A stretch of 11,647 nt of DNA, taken from NCBI GenBank assembly GCA_944326625.1, contig CALVER010000028.1, positions 1 to 11,647 of the forward strand, given 5' to 3'. Every line of letters begins with the position of its first letter. Positions within the stretch are counted from its first letter, which is position 1. Shown piece by piece: positions 1-7,954 of this stretch. The notes below the pieces were generated by a model. That model had not been told where the DNA came from and did not search any database. It saw nothing but the letters and a program-made list of their open reading frames with translations. A program made the position numbers and the translations under genes. Origin of the DNA: Candidatus Gastranaerophilales bacterium (GTDB lineage Bacteria; Cyanobacteriota; Vampirovibrionia; Gastranaerophilales; Gastranaerophilaceae).

Positions 1-38
1 GTCATTGCGAGGCCGAGCGAAGCGAGGCCGTGGCAATC
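1..38. repeat. Palindromic intergenic repeat, CATTGCGAG...GGCAATC type
   Basis: The first 38 bases start with GTCATTGCGAGGCC and end with GGCCGTGGCAATC. ATTGC (4-8) can pair with GCAAT (33-37) and GGCC (11-14) with GGCC (26-29), around a GC-rich centre. The same opening, GTCATTGCGAGG, recurs at 7434. Repeats of this look are scattered through intergenic DNA in several host-associated bacterial lineages (general knowledge). The element is cut by the window edge, so its full length is unknown. Confidence 0.7.
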
Positions 39-139
39 GCAAAGTTGTGAAACAGTAACATGTAATAGGAAAACTGTGGCAATCGCAAGGTTGTGAAATA
101 TGTAATGGCAAGACTGAGGTAATTTCAAAGTCGTTGGAA
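30..139. repeat. Three degenerate tandem units
   Basis: A unit beginning GTGGCAATCGCAAAGTTGTG starts at 30 and recurs at 76 with one mismatch over 23 bases. A weaker third unit starts at 116 (GAGGTAATTTCAAAGTCG). Spacing is 46 and then 40 bases. The units lie within non-coding DNA. The second and third form the left part of the dispersed repeat at 65-183. Confidence 0.6.
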
Positions 140-183
140 TTGAATGAGATTACCACGTCCTCTGCACACTCCTCGTAATGACA
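65..183 (+). repeat. Dispersed repeat, copy A (long form)
   Basis: This copy shares long stretches with 7677-7760 in the same orientation. Both start ATAGGAAAACTGTGGCAA, share CAAAGTCGTTGGA and AATGAGATTACCACGTC, and end ACACTCCTCGTAATGACA. Copy A carries about 35 more bases because the GTGGCAA unit is duplicated inside it. In reverse complement the right half reads as the CATTACGAGG...GTGGTAATC repeat type. No ORF or RNA gene explains the conservation. Confidence 0.75.
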
Positions 184-195
184 TGAAAATTATTG

Positions 196-224
196 TGTCA
201 TCCCAAAATATCTTTGGGATGACA
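196..224. repeat. Perfect 12-bp hairpin repeat, possible terminator of the glycosyltransferase gene
   Basis: TGTCATCCCAAA (196-207) is the exact reverse complement of TTTGGGATGACA (213-224), with a 5-base loop. It belongs to the same TGTCATCCC... family as the palindromes at 7771-7791 and 8061-8081. It lies 36 bases beyond the stop codon of the minus-strand glycosyltransferase and could help end that transcript, but no clean T-run follows on either strand. A terminator role is therefore only possible. Positions 1-235 contain nothing but these repeats. Confidence 0.75.
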
Positions 225-259
225 ATATATTTAATATGACTTCAGCGGGTGGCGGTTGT

Positions 260-1090
260 TTATCCCCAGCCTTTATTTATACGAATTTTGGTTTTATTAT
301 TTTTTCGTTTTATTTTAACGCGGACGAGTTTAAGCAAGTTGTAGGTTTTAACCTGTGTCATGACTTCATCAAGCGGAGCATTATGGCTTTTCAGGAAGTT
401 TTTGACGTATTCGATTGCTTTTTGGTAATCTTCAGCGTTCCCTTTGCTGTGTATAATGGAATTTTTCCGGCTGAAGTAATAGTAATTTGTTCCGGGCACT
501 GTAACCAGTTTATTGAGATAATAGAGTGCCTGTGCGGTATAGATTATGTCTTCATAGTTCATGCCGTGTTCAAACCGTAAATTATTTTTCTTAACCGCAT
601 CAGTTTTGTAGATTTTATTACAGGTGTATGAAAAATCGGGTGCATTACAGAGTTTCAATTTTTCAATAAAGTTGTCGGATATGCGGGTTTCGTTAAAATT
701 GAAGAATTTCCGTATTTTGCCGTGTTTTACACGAACCATATCAGCGGCGGCAATATCAGCGGAATACTGTTTCGCGGTTGTATAGAGCTTTTCATAAAAA
801 TCCGCGTCGACCCAGTCGTCGGAATCCACAAATCCAATGTATTCGCCTTTTGCAATTTCGACACCGTTATTTCTGGCGGCTGAAACTCCTTGATTAGATT
901 GCGTTATGACCTTCACGCGGCTGTCTTTTTTGGAATATTTTTCAAGAATTTCACCGGAGGAATCCGTTGACCCGTCGTTTATACAGATAATTTCAATATC
1001 CTTAAGAGTTTGGTTAATCAGACTGTCAAGGCATTTCGGCAGATATTCTTCGACATTATACACCGGTACTATTACTGAAATTTTAATCAT
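260..1090 (-). CDS. Family 2 glycosyltransferase (GT-A fold)
   Basis: Predicted to transfer a sugar from a nucleotide-sugar donor to a surface glycan or lipid-linked acceptor at the cytoplasmic face; donor and acceptor cannot be read from the sequence. The 276-residue protein opens with the typical GT2 strand IKISVIVPVYN (2-12). INDGSTDSS follows (37-45, nucleotide-binding Asp39), then SNQGVSAARN (65-74) and the metal-binding DSDDW (89-93). The later motif NYED may supply the catalytic base. There is no transmembrane segment, and the C-terminus is a short Lys/Arg-rich tail that could favour membrane association. The ATG at 1090 is chosen over the in-frame TTG at 1105 because GGAGAAG lies just upstream of the ATG. 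The gene stands alone, divergent from the efflux operon, with no other glycan gene in view, so the pathway is unknown. Confidence 0.9.
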   Translation of the reverse strand: MIKISVIVPVYNVEEYLPKCLDSLINQTLKDIEIICINDGSTDSSGEILEKYSKKDSRVKVITQSNQGVSAARNNGVEIAKGEYIGFVDSDDWVDADFYEKLYTTAKQYSADIAAADMVRVKHGKIRKFFNFNETRISDNFIEKLKLCNAPDFSYTCNKIYKTDAVKKNNLRFEHGMNYEDIIYTAQALYYLNKLVTVPGTNYYYFSRKNSIIHSKGNAEDYQKAIEYVKNFLKSHNAPLDEVMTQVKTYNLLKLVRVKIKRKNNKTKIRINKGWG

Positions 1091-1109
1091 CACTTCTCCA
1101 GACAAATAT

Positions 1110-1137
1110 ATTCTATAATGAAAATTATAATTTGCAA
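1110..1137 (-). promoter_or_regulatory. Probable sigma70-type promoter of the glycosyltransferase gene
   Basis: On the minus strand TTGCAA (1137-1132) and TAGAAT (1115-1110) are separated by 16 bases. This would start transcription near 1103, just before the GGAG ribosome site at about 1095-1098. An alternative TATAAT lies at 1130-1125 with a poorer -35 partner. This is inferred from pattern only. Confidence 0.45.
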
Positions 1138-1180
1138 ACCTTTGTTACAAAAGATTTTTAAGACTGTCAGGATTACATTG

Positions 1181-1209
1181 TTGACACATTTTGGAAAATA
1201 TTTTAATAT
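1181..1209 (+). promoter_or_regulatory. Sigma70-type promoter of the efflux operon
   Basis: A perfect TTGACA (1181-1186) is followed after 17 bases by TAATAT (1204-1209). This predicts a start near 1216 and a leader of about 24 bases before the ATG at 1240. The leader includes a Shine-Dalgarno GGAG at 1230-1233. It is the only good promoter upstream of the three overlapping pump genes. An 11-bp dyad, TTTGTTACAAA (1141-1151), lies between this promoter and the divergent one and could be an operator, though this is weak evidence. Confidence 0.75.
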
Positions 1210-1239
1210 AAGATTAGATTAGAAGAGTTGGAGCGGGAT

Positions 1240-2421
1240 ATGAAGTTAAAAGTAACGCGAAAAAGGGTTGCGATAGTTATATTACTTGTAATTATCGTGC
1301 CGATAATTTATAACAAAATCAGCGGAAAGATTGCGGCCGTAATTCAGGCGAAGTTAAACAGCATACCGAAAGAGGTTGTTGTAGACACTCCGCATACAAA
1401 AGACGTATTTATAAGTGCGGAGGCAACGGGAAGGGTTGAGGCAAAGTATTCGGTTGACGTTATAGCGCGCGTTCCGGGGTTTTTGATTAAAAAATTCTTC
1501 AAGGAAGGCGATTTTGTAAAAAAAGGCCAGATGCTTTTTCAGATTGACCCGAGGGAGTATCAAATCGAGGTTAACAATGCGCGTGCAACGGTTAACCAGT
1601 ACAGCGCGCTTTTGACAAACGCTCAGCAGGAATTGGACAGGGCAAACGCACTTATCAAGGAGGATTTGATAAGCAGATCCGACGTTGACCAGAGCCTTGC
1701 GACAAGAAACCAGAACAGAGCGCTTCTTGAGGCGGCAAGACAGCAGTATGAACTTGCAAAAGTTAATTTGAGCTATACAAATATAAAATCCCCGATTGAC
1801 GGCAGAATAGGCAAGGTTAATATTACGGAAGGCAATTACGTCACGGCAACTTCGGGTTCTCTGGTTAATATTTCCAGCACAAACCCCGTTTATATCGCGT
1901 TCAGCCTGAAAGGCGACGATTTTGTCAAGCTTTTGCAAGCCAGTAACCGCTATAAAGATGTTCAGGTTCAGGCACAGTTTGACGGCGGTGAATGGTATGA
2001 CAAAACAGGCACGGTGGACTTTGTGGATAACCAGATTGATAAAGATTCCGGCTCTATCAGCATGAGAGCGGTTTTTGAAAACGAAAAAGGCTGGCTTGTC
2101 CCCGGAAATTACATGAAAGTTAAATTAATCGCTCCGAAAATGGTTCAATATATGACAATCCCGCAGGCCTGCACAAAAGGCGACCCGATGAGCGGGTATT
2201 ACGTGTGGGTTGTTCAGGATAACAAGGCCGTAAGACGCGATATAAAAGTTGCTGACAGTATTGACAATAACTGGGTTGTAACCGACGGACTTCAGCCGGA
2301 TGACGTGGTTGTTGTCTCAGGTATCCAGAATATTGCGGCTGAGGGGCAGAGATTAAAGATTATTGACAATGAAGAATACCAAAAAACCTTAAAGGCAGAT
2401 AATGAAAAAAATATTAGATAA
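1240..2421 (+). CDS. RND efflux periplasmic adaptor (membrane fusion protein, AcrA/MexA-like)
   Basis: This adaptor links the inner-membrane pump to the outer-membrane channel of a tripartite efflux system. The 393-residue protein starts with a basic segment and one hydrophobic anchor (about residues 9-24). It has no lipobox cysteine, so it is likely held by a transmembrane helix and not by lipid. The first lipoyl half contains [20 protein letters not shown] (about 78-97) with the typical QIDPREYQ. An alpha-helical hairpin follows (about 110-176). The second lipoyl half reads [20 protein letters not shown] (178-197), and beta-barrel and membrane-proximal domains complete the protein. The ATG at 1240 is preferred over a TTG at 1228 because GGAG sits 6 bases before it. 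The 3' end overlaps the pump gene by 20 bases, indicating translational coupling. The substrate is unknown. Confidence 0.93.
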   Translation: MKLKVTRKRVAIVILLVIIVPIIYNKISGKIAAVIQAKLNSIPKEVVVDTPHTKDVFISAEATGRVEAKYSVDVIARVPGFLIKKFFKEGDFVKKGQMLFQIDPREYQIEVNNARATVNQYSALLTNAQQELDRANALIKEDLISRSDVDQSLATRNQNRALLEAARQQYELAKVNLSYTNIKSPIDGRIGKVNITEGNYVTATSGSLVNISSTNPVYIAFSLKGDDFVKLLQASNRYKDVQVQAQFDGGEWYDKTGTVDFVDNQIDKDSGSISMRAVFENEKGWLVPGNYMKVKLIAPKMVQYMTIPQACTKGDPMSGYYVWVVQDNKAVRRDIKVADSIDNNWVVTDGLQPDDVVVVSGIQNIAAEGQRLKIIDNEEYQKTLKADNEKNIR

Positions 2422-5400
2422 GGCAAAATTATACTTTTTCATACAAAAACCGCGTTTTGCACTGGTAATTTCAGTGTGTATCGTGATAATGGGTTTGATT
2501 TCCATGTCAACATTAAAACAGGAAAACTACCCTGATGTAACCCCGCCGCAGGTAAGGGTTTCGGCATCATACGCGGGCGCTAACGCCGAGGTTATTGAAT
2601 CTTCCATTGCAACGGTTCTGGAAAACAAATTGAACGGTGTTGAAGATTTGTCCTATATGACGTCAACCTCCTCCGACGGTTCTTATTCACTCACCATGTA
2701 TTTCAAAGTCGGCTCTGACAGAAACATAAACCTTATGAACGTCCAGAACAGAATTCAGCAGGTTCTTTCGCAATTGCCGGAAGAAGTTCAGCGGACGGGC
2801 GTTACGGCACTGAGCAGAACATCAGGCTCAGGCGCCATAATTTTGAATATGAGACCTGTTAAAGGTAACTGGTCACAGCTTGACATGACAAATTACGGGT
2901 CAATTTACATAAAAGATGAACTCAAACGTGTTGAAGGGGTTGCGGATATTGACGTATTCGGATCCGGCGATTATTCAATGAGAATTTGGCTTGACCCTGA
3001 AAAAATGGCGGGTCTGAACATATCGACAACCGAGGTTAAAAACGCAATTGTCGCGCAAAACACCCAGGTTACGGCGGGTTCTCTCGGTGCAAGACCGACG
3101 GACGACGAGCAGGCTCTCCAGCTTACTTTAAAATCAAAAGGGCGGCTTTCGGAAGTTAAAGAATTTGAAAATATTATAATCCGTTCAAATATGGACGGAA
3201 GTAAAGTTCGGCTTAAAGATATTGCGCGGGTTGAACTCGGAGCGGATTCTTATTCAAGACTCGGTACGGTTAACGGCAAACCTGCCGCGCTTATTATGGT
3301 TTCGCAATTGTCCGACGCAAATATTTTGAATTTGTCAAAAGCGGTTAAACAAAAAATTGCGGACTTGAATTCAAGACTTGACAACGGGCTTCAAATTCAG
3401 GTTATAAAAGACGATTCAGATTATATCCACGAATCCATGAAAGAAGTTGAATTTACAATTCTTTTGACGGGTTTAATCGTTGTGGTTATCATATTTTTAT
3501 TTCTCGGGGATGCAATGGCGACGCTTGTGCCGTGTGTTACAATCCCTGTGTCGCTTATAGGCACGTTTGTTGCGCTAAAAGCTTTGAATATGAGTATAAA
3601 CCTTCTGTCACTGTTTGCGCTGGTACTTGCGGTCGGTGTTGTAGTTGACGACGCAATTGTAGTTATAGAAAACGTAAAACGCCACCTTGAGGAAGGCAAA
3701 TCCGCGGTGGTTGCAACGCAATTAACCATGCAGGAGGTGGGTTCCGCACTTGTTGCAATGGCATTAGTTTTGATGGCGGTATTTGTTCCGATTATATTTA
3801 TGGGCGGCATGACGGGAGTTATGTATAAGCAGTTTGCCGTATGTATCGCGGTATCAATTGCTGTTTCGGCTGTGTGCGCGCTGACTTTGTCGCCTGCTAT
3901 GTGCTCGCATTTTCTCGGGCAGGAAAAATCCGATAAACCTAAAATTTCAAAGTCCGAATTTGTAAACCATATCAGACATATTATCGGCAGAATTAACCAA
4001 AAAACAGCGGTTGTGGTGGAAGATTTCAACAAATTTTTTGCAAAAGCCGAAGATTTTTATATTGAATACGTGAACAAATTTGTACATGATAAAAAAGCCA
4101 CGATAATATTGTATTTAGCGCTTGTAGTGCTGACGCTTGTTTCGTTCAAGCTTGTGCCGACGGGGTTCATACCTGATGAAGATCAGGGGGTATTGCTTGC
4201 AAGTATAACTCTGCCTGACGGTGCGTCGCTTGCCAGAACCGAAGAAGTCGGCATGCGTTTTGTTGAACAGATAAGGGATTTTGACGGAGTTGACGAAGAA
4301 AAACTTATGGTGTTCGGCGGAAACGGCGCCACAAACAGTGCAACCGCGATTATTTCGCTGGATGATTACGCGGAAAGAAAAGTCACTGCAATTGATTGGA
4401 TCAAGCGTAAAATTCAGGGGCGTCCGACTGATTTGTCGCACACGGCAATATTGAAAAAAGTCAGAGGGGTTGCGGCAAATATAAAAGAAGCGTCAATCGT
4501 TGTATTTTCACCGCCTGCGATTATGGGTATGAGTATGATGGGCGGGTTTGAATTCCAGATGCTTTCCCGCGGCGAATACACTTCACAGGAGCTGGAAGCA
4601 TGGGCAGGAAAGCTTATTGCGGCCGCAAATCAGGATCCGTCACTTTCCAGCGTTTATACAACTTTCCAGGCTAATGTTCCGCAATATACCCTTGAAATCG
4701 ACTATGAAAAAGCAATGGCGCAGAGCGTTGATTTGCAGGAATTGTACTCAACGCTTTCGTCAATGCTCGGAAGTTATTACGTAAACGACTTTAACAAATA
4801 TGACAGGGTATTTAAAGTTCAAATGCAGGCTGAAAGCGACTTCAGAAACAGAGCGTCCGATTTGTCCGGAATTTACGTAAAGAATACAAACGGGGTCATG
4901 GTGCCCATACTTTCGCTTGTAAAATTAAAACAAACAATCGGTACAGCCTCAATTACGAGATATAACCTGTATCCGTCCGTACAAATTCAAGGCCAGCAGG
5001 CGGCGGGCAAAAGTTCCGGCGAAGCTATGAGTGCCATGGAAGCTGTTGCAAGACGCGTTTTGCCGTCTGATATTACTTACGACTGGTCGGGAACATCAGC
5101 GCAGGAGCGTGAAGCTTCCGGACAAACCGTTGTGATTATTACAATGGCGTTAATTTTCGTTTATTTGTTCCTTGTCGCGCTTTACGAAAGCTACTCAATA
5201 CCTGTTGCGGTTCTTTTAATCTCGCCGATTGCGGCGCTGGGCGCCCTGATATTCCAGATGATGATTAACCAGTCATTTGATATTTATTCACAGGTCGGGA
5301 TGATTACACTTATAGGTCTTGCGGCAAAACAGTCCATTTTGATTGTCGAATTTGCAAAAGAAGAGCACGAAAAATACGGACTTTCTGTTAAAGAAGCTGC

Positions 5401-5665
5401 TGTTAAGGCGGCAAAATTAAGGTTCCGTGCGATTATGATGACGGAAATCGCGTTTATCCTCGGTGTTTTGCCGATGCTCTTTGCCTCCGGCGCGGGTGCT
5501 AATTCAAGAATTTCGGTCGGATCAACCGTATTCGGCGGTATGGTTGCGGCAGCAACTATCGGTGCTGTTTTAACGCCGGCGTTTTACGTTATTATTCAGG
5601 AATTTGTCGATAAATTCCCGCACAAAGAAATTACCGAAAAAGATTTGGAGTATGTGGAAAAATGA
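2402..5665 (+). CDS. RND multidrug efflux pump, HAE1 family (AcrB/MexB-like)
   Basis: Inner-membrane proton-driven antiporter that captures hydrophobic or amphiphilic compounds from the periplasm and outer leaflet and passes them to the TolC-type channel. The 1087 residues show the duplicated RND layout: TM1 (about 18-36), a large periplasmic loop starting [14 protein letters not shown]2-6, then a second half beginning with a TM before [12 protein letters not shown]. Proton-relay residues are present: Asp416-Asp417 in the TM4 motif [14 protein letters not shown] and Lys976 in TM10 [31 protein letters not shown] and [11 protein letters not shown] near the C-terminus are typical HAE1 sequence. 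The protein is some 40 residues longer than AcrB, partly from a longer cytoplasmic linker between the halves (about 505-570). AAAGG lies 6 bases before the ATG. The gene overlaps both neighbours. Hydrophobic-drug export is inferred from family; the natural substrate could be a bile acid or an endogenous metabolite. Confidence 0.95.
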   Translation: MKKILDKAKLYFFIQKPRFALVISVCIVIMGLISMSTLKQENYPDVTPPQVRVSASYAGANAEVIESSIATVLENKLNGVEDLSYMTSTSSDGSYSLTMYFKVGSDRNINLMNVQNRIQQVLSQLPEEVQRTGVTALSRTSGSGAIILNMRPVKGNWSQLDMTNYGSIYIKDELKRVEGVADIDVFGSGDYSMRIWLDPEKMAGLNISTTEVKNAIVAQNTQVTAGSLGARPTDDEQALQLTLKSKGRLSEVKEFENIIIRSNMDGSKVRLKDIARVELGADSYSRLGTVNGKPAALIMVSQLSDANILNLSKAVKQKIADLNSRLDNGLQIQVIKDDSDYIHESMKEVEFTILLTGLIVVVIIFLFLGDAMATLVPCVTIPVSLIGTFVALKALNMSINLLSLFALVLAVGVVVDDAIVVIENVKRHLEEGKSAVVATQLTMQEVGSALVAMALVLMAVFVPIIFMGGMTGVMYKQFAVCIAVSIAVSAVCALTLSPAMCSHFLGQEKSDKPKISKSEFVNHIRHIIGRINQKTAVVVEDFNKFFAKAEDFYIEYVNKFVHDKKATIILYLALVVLTLVSFKLVPTGFIPDEDQGVLLASITLPDGASLARTEEVGMRFVEQIRDFDGVDEEKLMVFGGNGATNSATAIISLDDYAERKVTAIDWIKRKIQGRPTDLSHTAILKKVRGVAANIKEASIVVFSPPAIMGMSMMGGFEFQMLSRGEYTSQELEAWAGKLIAAANQDPSLSSVYTTFQANVPQYTLEIDYEKAMAQSVDLQELYSTLSSMLGSYYVNDFNKYDRVFKVQMQAESDFRNRASDLSGIYVKNTNGVMVPILSLVKLKQTIGTASITRYNLYPSVQIQGQQAAGKSSGEAMSAMEAVARRVLPSDITYDWSGTSAQEREASGQTVVIITMALIFVYLFLVALYESYSIPVAVLLISPIAALGALIFQMMINQSFDIYSQVGMITLIGLAAKQSILIVEFAKEEHEKYGLSVKEAAVKAAKLRFRAIMMTEIAFILGVLPMLFASGAGANSRISVGSTVFGGMVAAATIGAVLTPAFYVIIQEFVDKFPHKEITEKDLEYVEK

Positions 5666-7254
5666 AAAAGATTTTCAGCATAATTTTAATAATAATGTTT
5701 GTCACGGCAAATTCGGCAAGCGCCCTGTCTTTTAAGAAAAAAGCCAAAGCTCCCGCGCCTGCCCAAACTCAAGCCGTTCAGACAAACACAACGACTGAGG
5801 CCGACAGCGCTAAAGTTGCTTTTTTCAAAAAGAAAAAGCAGAAAAAAATCCAAATAGTTGAACCGGAAACCAAAAAGGTTAACTGGCGTCATGAGCGCAA
5901 AAAAAATGCCGACAATGCCAAAACTAAAAAGGAAACTTCAAAAGAAGCCGAGGGCATGTATGAAACAAAATTTCCGGTAATTGACAGCCGAATTGAATAC
6001 ACGGATATGAACGGCGAAGTCACGCTTGCCGACTGTATTAAGCTCGCAATTACCCATAACCCCACAATTATGTCCGCAATCAGCAATGCTGAAATCTATA
6101 AAACCCGCATCGGGCAGGCATGGTCAAATTATTTCCCGACACTCGGCGCGGGCGTCAGCTATTCAAGAAATGACATGCTGATGACCATGAACAGAGGCGG
6201 CGCATTCTCTAGCATGATGAACAGACGCTATGATTTGTATTATACCCCGACGCTTTCAGCGAACATGCTTTTGTTTGATTTCGGAAAAACCAAAGCCAGC
6301 GCCGATATGGCAACCAGAAGTTACGAAGCCTCCAGATATGATGCGGAAACCAGCATTGAGCAGGTAATTTATAACGTAAAAGTGGCTTATTATAACGTTG
6401 TTTTTGCCGAAATTCAAAAAACGGTTTACGAAGACACGGTTCAGGACTATGAATTGCAGCTGAAACAGGCTCGTGCATACTATGAAATCGGTAAAAAAGC
6501 CAAAATCGACGTCACAACTGCCGAATACAACCTAGGAAACGCAAAAGTAAACCTGATTAAAGCAAAAAACACTCTTGAACTTGCAGGTGTTCAGCTCGCA
6601 AACGCCGTTGGTATCCCTGAATTGGAACAGGTTGTTTTGAAAGACAAATTGAATACAAAGGTTTATGACGTTAATTTTGAGGATTTGTTGAAAACCGCCG
6701 AAGAATCCCGTCCCGCGCTTCTTGCCGCTAAAAAATTAATGGATGCGGCTGAATTGAGCGTCCGTGCGGTTAAAAGGTCTTTCACGCCTGATTTGACGGC
6801 TTTTGGGTCTTATCAAAACGGCGGCGCAAAGATGGATATGGATTACGGCTATCAACTGGGCGTCCAGCTTAATTATACCAACCTTAACCTTATGCTTCTG
6901 AAAAAACAGGTGGATGAGGCTAAAGCAACTTACAAAAAGTACGTTGCGGATTACGAACAGCAAAAGCAAAATGTCTATCTTGAAGTCAAAAGCGCTTTCA
7001 TAAGCCTTTTGAACTCCCGTGACAGCCTTGATGTTGCAAAACTCGCTCTCCAGCAGGCAAAAGAACAACAGTATCAAGCTTTCAGACGTTATCAGGTCGG
7101 TTTGGGCAACGCTATCGAATTTAAAGATGCCGAAAATACTTATCTGAACGCTCAATTGAGCTACTATTCAAACCTTCTCGAATATAACGTAAATGCGGCC
7201 GAGCTCGAACGTGTTGTCGGCGCGCCCGTTAAAGAATCCGAAGTCGAATTGTAG
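5662..7254 (+). CDS. TolC/OprM-type outer-membrane efflux channel
   Basis: Outer-membrane exit duct of the pump; trimers form a beta-barrel plus a long periplasmic alpha-tunnel. The 530-residue precursor starts with a signal peptide, [21 protein letters not shown], with likely cleavage after Ala21. There is no lipobox cysteine, so it is probably not a lipoprotein. Residues about 24-97 form an unusual Lys-, Ala- and Thr-rich low-complexity stretch. The first OEP repeat then begins near 119 with [17 protein letters not shown] and includes [13 protein letters not shown]. The second repeat covers roughly the last 200 residues (for example [16 protein letters not shown] and [19 protein letters not shown]). 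The start ATG overlaps the pump stop in an ATGA arrangement, so translation is probably coupled. The mature core resembles ordinary TolC-family proteins; the basic N-terminal linker is the odd part. Confidence 0.93.
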   Translation: MKKIFSIILIIMFVTANSASALSFKKKAKAPAPAQTQAVQTNTTTEADSAKVAFFKKKKQKKIQIVEPETKKVNWRHERKKNADNAKTKKETSKEAEGMYETKFPVIDSRIEYTDMNGEVTLADCIKLAITHNPTIMSAISNAEIYKTRIGQAWSNYFPTLGAGVSYSRNDMLMTMNRGGAFSSMMNRRYDLYYTPTLSANMLLFDFGKTKASADMATRSYEASRYDAETSIEQVIYNVKVAYYNVVFAEIQKTVYEDTVQDYELQLKQARAYYEIGKKAKIDVTTAEYNLGNAKVNLIKAKNTLELAGVQLANAVGIPELEQVVLKDKLNTKVYDVNFEDLLKTAEESRPALLAAKKLMDAAELSVRAVKRSFTPDLTAFGSYQNGGAKMDMDYGYQLGVQLNYTNLNLMLLKKQVDEAKATYKKYVADYEQQKQNVYLEVKSAFISLLNSRDSLDVAKLALQQAKEQQYQAFRRYQVGLGNAIEFKDAENTYLNAQLSYYSNLLEYNVNAAELERVVGAPVKESEVEL

Positions 7255-7256
7255 GT

Positions 7257-7283
7257 TTGACATTTAATTTTTTGTGATAAAAT
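7257..7283 (+). promoter_or_regulatory. tRNA-Gln promoter (TTGACA plus extended -10)
   Basis: A perfect TTGACA (7257-7262) begins three bases after the channel gene's stop codon. It is followed after 15 bases by TAAAAT (7278-7283), preceded by TGA, giving an extended -10 (TGnTAnAAT-like). The spacer is short, but the TG extension can compensate. The predicted start near 7290 leaves a leader of about 7 bases before the tRNA. Confidence 0.7.
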
Positions 7284-7296
7284 ATATATGTAATGT

Positions 7297-7367
7297 TCCC
7301 GGATCGTCTAGCGGCAGGACTGAAGATTCTGGCTCTTCCAACGGTGGTTCGAATCCATCTCCGGGAA
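7297..7367 (+). tRNA. tRNA-Gln (anticodon CUG)
   Basis: The cloverleaf folds by hand. Acceptor TCCCGGA (7297-7303) pairs with TCCGGGA (7360-7366), with A7367 as discriminator. U8 is present. The D arm GTCTAGCGGCAGGAC keeps A14, G18G19 and A21. The anticodon arm is GAAGA-TTCTGGC-TCTTC, giving anticodon CUG, which reads CAG. A 4-base variable loop is followed by the T arm GGTGG-TTCGAAT-CCATC. CCA is not encoded, so it must be added after transcription. Six Ts (7369-7374) follow at once and may help end the transcript. The neighbouring efflux operon is functionally unrelated. Confidence 0.93.
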
Positions 7368-7415
7368 ATTTTTTATTAGTTGTTTTTTATGTTTAAGCGT
7401 CCGATTTCCCGGAGA
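7358..7415. repeat. 12-bp inverted repeat joining tRNA 3' end to downstream DNA
   Basis: TCTCCGGGAAAT (7358-7369) covers the end of the T stem, the 3' acceptor strand and the discriminator of tRNA-Gln. Its exact reverse complement, ATTTCCCGGAGA, lies at 7404-7415, leaving a 34-base loop. Transcription through both arms would give a 12-bp stem that competes with the acceptor stem. No long T-run follows the second arm, so it is not a classic terminator. It could be a remnant of an inverted partial tRNA copy. Confidence 0.8.
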
Positions 7416-7433
7416 GTTATTTATATTTGTCAT

Positions 7434-7540
7434 GTCATTGCGAGGTGCCAAAGCGTGAGCGAGCAGAGGCTGGAGGGCTTTGCGAAGGCAAAGACCGCAA
7501 CGCCGTTTATTGCGAGCGAACAAGAGAGGCACGACAACAC
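7434..7540. repeat. CATTGCGAG-type repeat module
   Basis: The module starts GTCATTGCGAGG, the same 12 bases that open the window. It continues as GC-rich sequence with internal short inverted parts such as GGCTTTGC and GCAAAG, and ends near GAGGCACGACAAC. The piece GCGAACAAGAGAGGCACGA (7514-7532) is close to GCGAACCAACGAGGCACGA at 7977. Ends are approximate. Small ORFs across it are not believable as genes. Confidence 0.5.
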
Positions 7541-7560
7541 ACTGAACATTGGTGATACTT

Positions 7561-7593
7561 GCCATGTCACCCTGAACTTGTTTCAGGGTCTTG
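7561..7593 (+). repeat. 33-bp direct repeat with CCCTGAA palindrome, copy 1
   Basis: Identical over 33 bases to 7856-7888, with weaker similarity continuing to GTGACG. The core is a hairpin: ACCCTGAA (7569-7576), loop CTTGT, TTCAGGGT (7582-7589). It is the same architecture as the GTCATCCCGGA-CTTGT-TCCGGGAT element at 7769, with the stem changed but the loop kept. Confidence 0.85.
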
Positions 7594-7612
7594 TAACTGT
7601 GACGTAAGGAAA

Positions 7613-7664
7613 AGCCCCTCTCCCGTCACTGCGTGACACCCTCTCCCCCCAGGGGGCGAGGGGT
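7613..7664. repeat. C/T-rich CCCCTCTCCC repeat module
   Basis: Starts GCCCCTCTCCC and ends GGCGAGGGGTGCC, so the outer parts (CCCCTC and GAGGGG) can pair. A small inner palindrome, GTCACTGCGTGAC, sits in the middle. Related modules lie at 7801, 7909 and 8097, each placed between two TGTCA-type palindromes. Confidence 0.6.
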
Positions 7665-7676
7665 GCCAAAGGCACG

Positions 7677-7760
7677 ATAGGAAAACTGTGGCAAACGCAA
7701 AGTCGTTGGAGTTTAATGAGATTACCACGTCGTGTGCTGCGCACACTCCTCGTAATGACA
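7677..7760 (+). repeat. Dispersed repeat, copy B (short form)
   Basis: 84-base counterpart of 65-183 in the same orientation. It carries a single GTGGCAA unit and a fuller palindrome, GTGTGCTGCGCACAC (7732-7746), where copy A has only CTCTGCACAC. The two copies flank a segment of about 7.5 kb that holds the glycosyltransferase, the efflux operon and the tRNA. Confidence 0.75.
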
Positions 7761-7768
7761 GAGAAACG

Positions 7769-7792
7769 TCATCCCGGACTTGTTCCGGGATC
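7769..7792. repeat. GTCATCCCGGA palindrome
   Basis: ATCCCGGA (7771-7778) and TCCGGGAT (7784-7791) form an 8-bp stem with loop CTTGT. The loop is identical to that of the two CCCTGAA palindromes, suggesting one family with covarying stems. Confidence 0.75.
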
Positions 7793-7800
7793 TTATTGCT

Positions 7801-7837
7801 GCCCCCTCTCCCTAACCCTCTCCCGTAGGGCGAGGGA
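7801..7837. repeat. C/T-rich CCCTCTCCC repeat module
   Basis: CCCCCTCTCCCTAACCCTC is followed by TCCCGTAGGGCGAGGGAAC. CCCTC can pair with GAGGG. The CCCTAACCCTC part recurs at 7915-7925. Confidence 0.6.
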
Positions 7838-7855
7838 ACAAAAGGTACGACAACA

Positions 7856-7888
7856 GCCATGTCACCCTGAACTTGTTTCAGGGTCTTG
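7856..7888 (+). repeat. 33-bp direct repeat with CCCTGAA palindrome, copy 2
   Basis: An exact copy of 7561-7593. It is preceded by GGTACGACAACA, which resembles GGCACGACAACA at 7526-7537, so neighbouring modules may also have been copied together. Confidence 0.85.
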
Positions 7889-7908
7889 CAATCGTGACGA
7901 ATAGAATG

Positions 7909-7945
7909 CCCCCCACCCTAACCCTCCCCCTCAAGTGGGGAGGGA
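7909..7945. repeat. C/T-rich CCCTCCCC hairpin module
   Basis: Contains CCCTAACCCTCCCCCTCAAG followed by TGGGGAGGGAAC. CCCTCCCC pairs with GGGGAGGG to give a strong 8-bp stem with a short loop. Confidence 0.65.
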
Positions 7946-7954
7946 ACCGAAAGT

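Noticed and set aside
236..580. Plus-strand 114-codon ORF opposite the glycosyltransferase
   Set aside because: It is antisense to a well-supported GT2 gene and has no ribosome site or family features.
1228..1240. TTG start giving four extra residues for the adaptor protein
   Set aside because: GGAG at 1230-1233 is correctly placed for the ATG at 1240, and the TTG has no ribosome site of its own.
3421..4441. Long minus-strand ORFs opposite the RND pump gene
   Set aside because: They are antisense shadows of a clearly real gene and show no recognisable domains or ribosome sites.
7567..7860. Minus-strand ORF of 97 codons giving peptides such as IPEQVRDD and SPYGRGLGRG
   Set aside because: It is a translation of the repeat modules. 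No ribosome site or family resemblance is present, and such peptides are well-known artefacts of these repeats.
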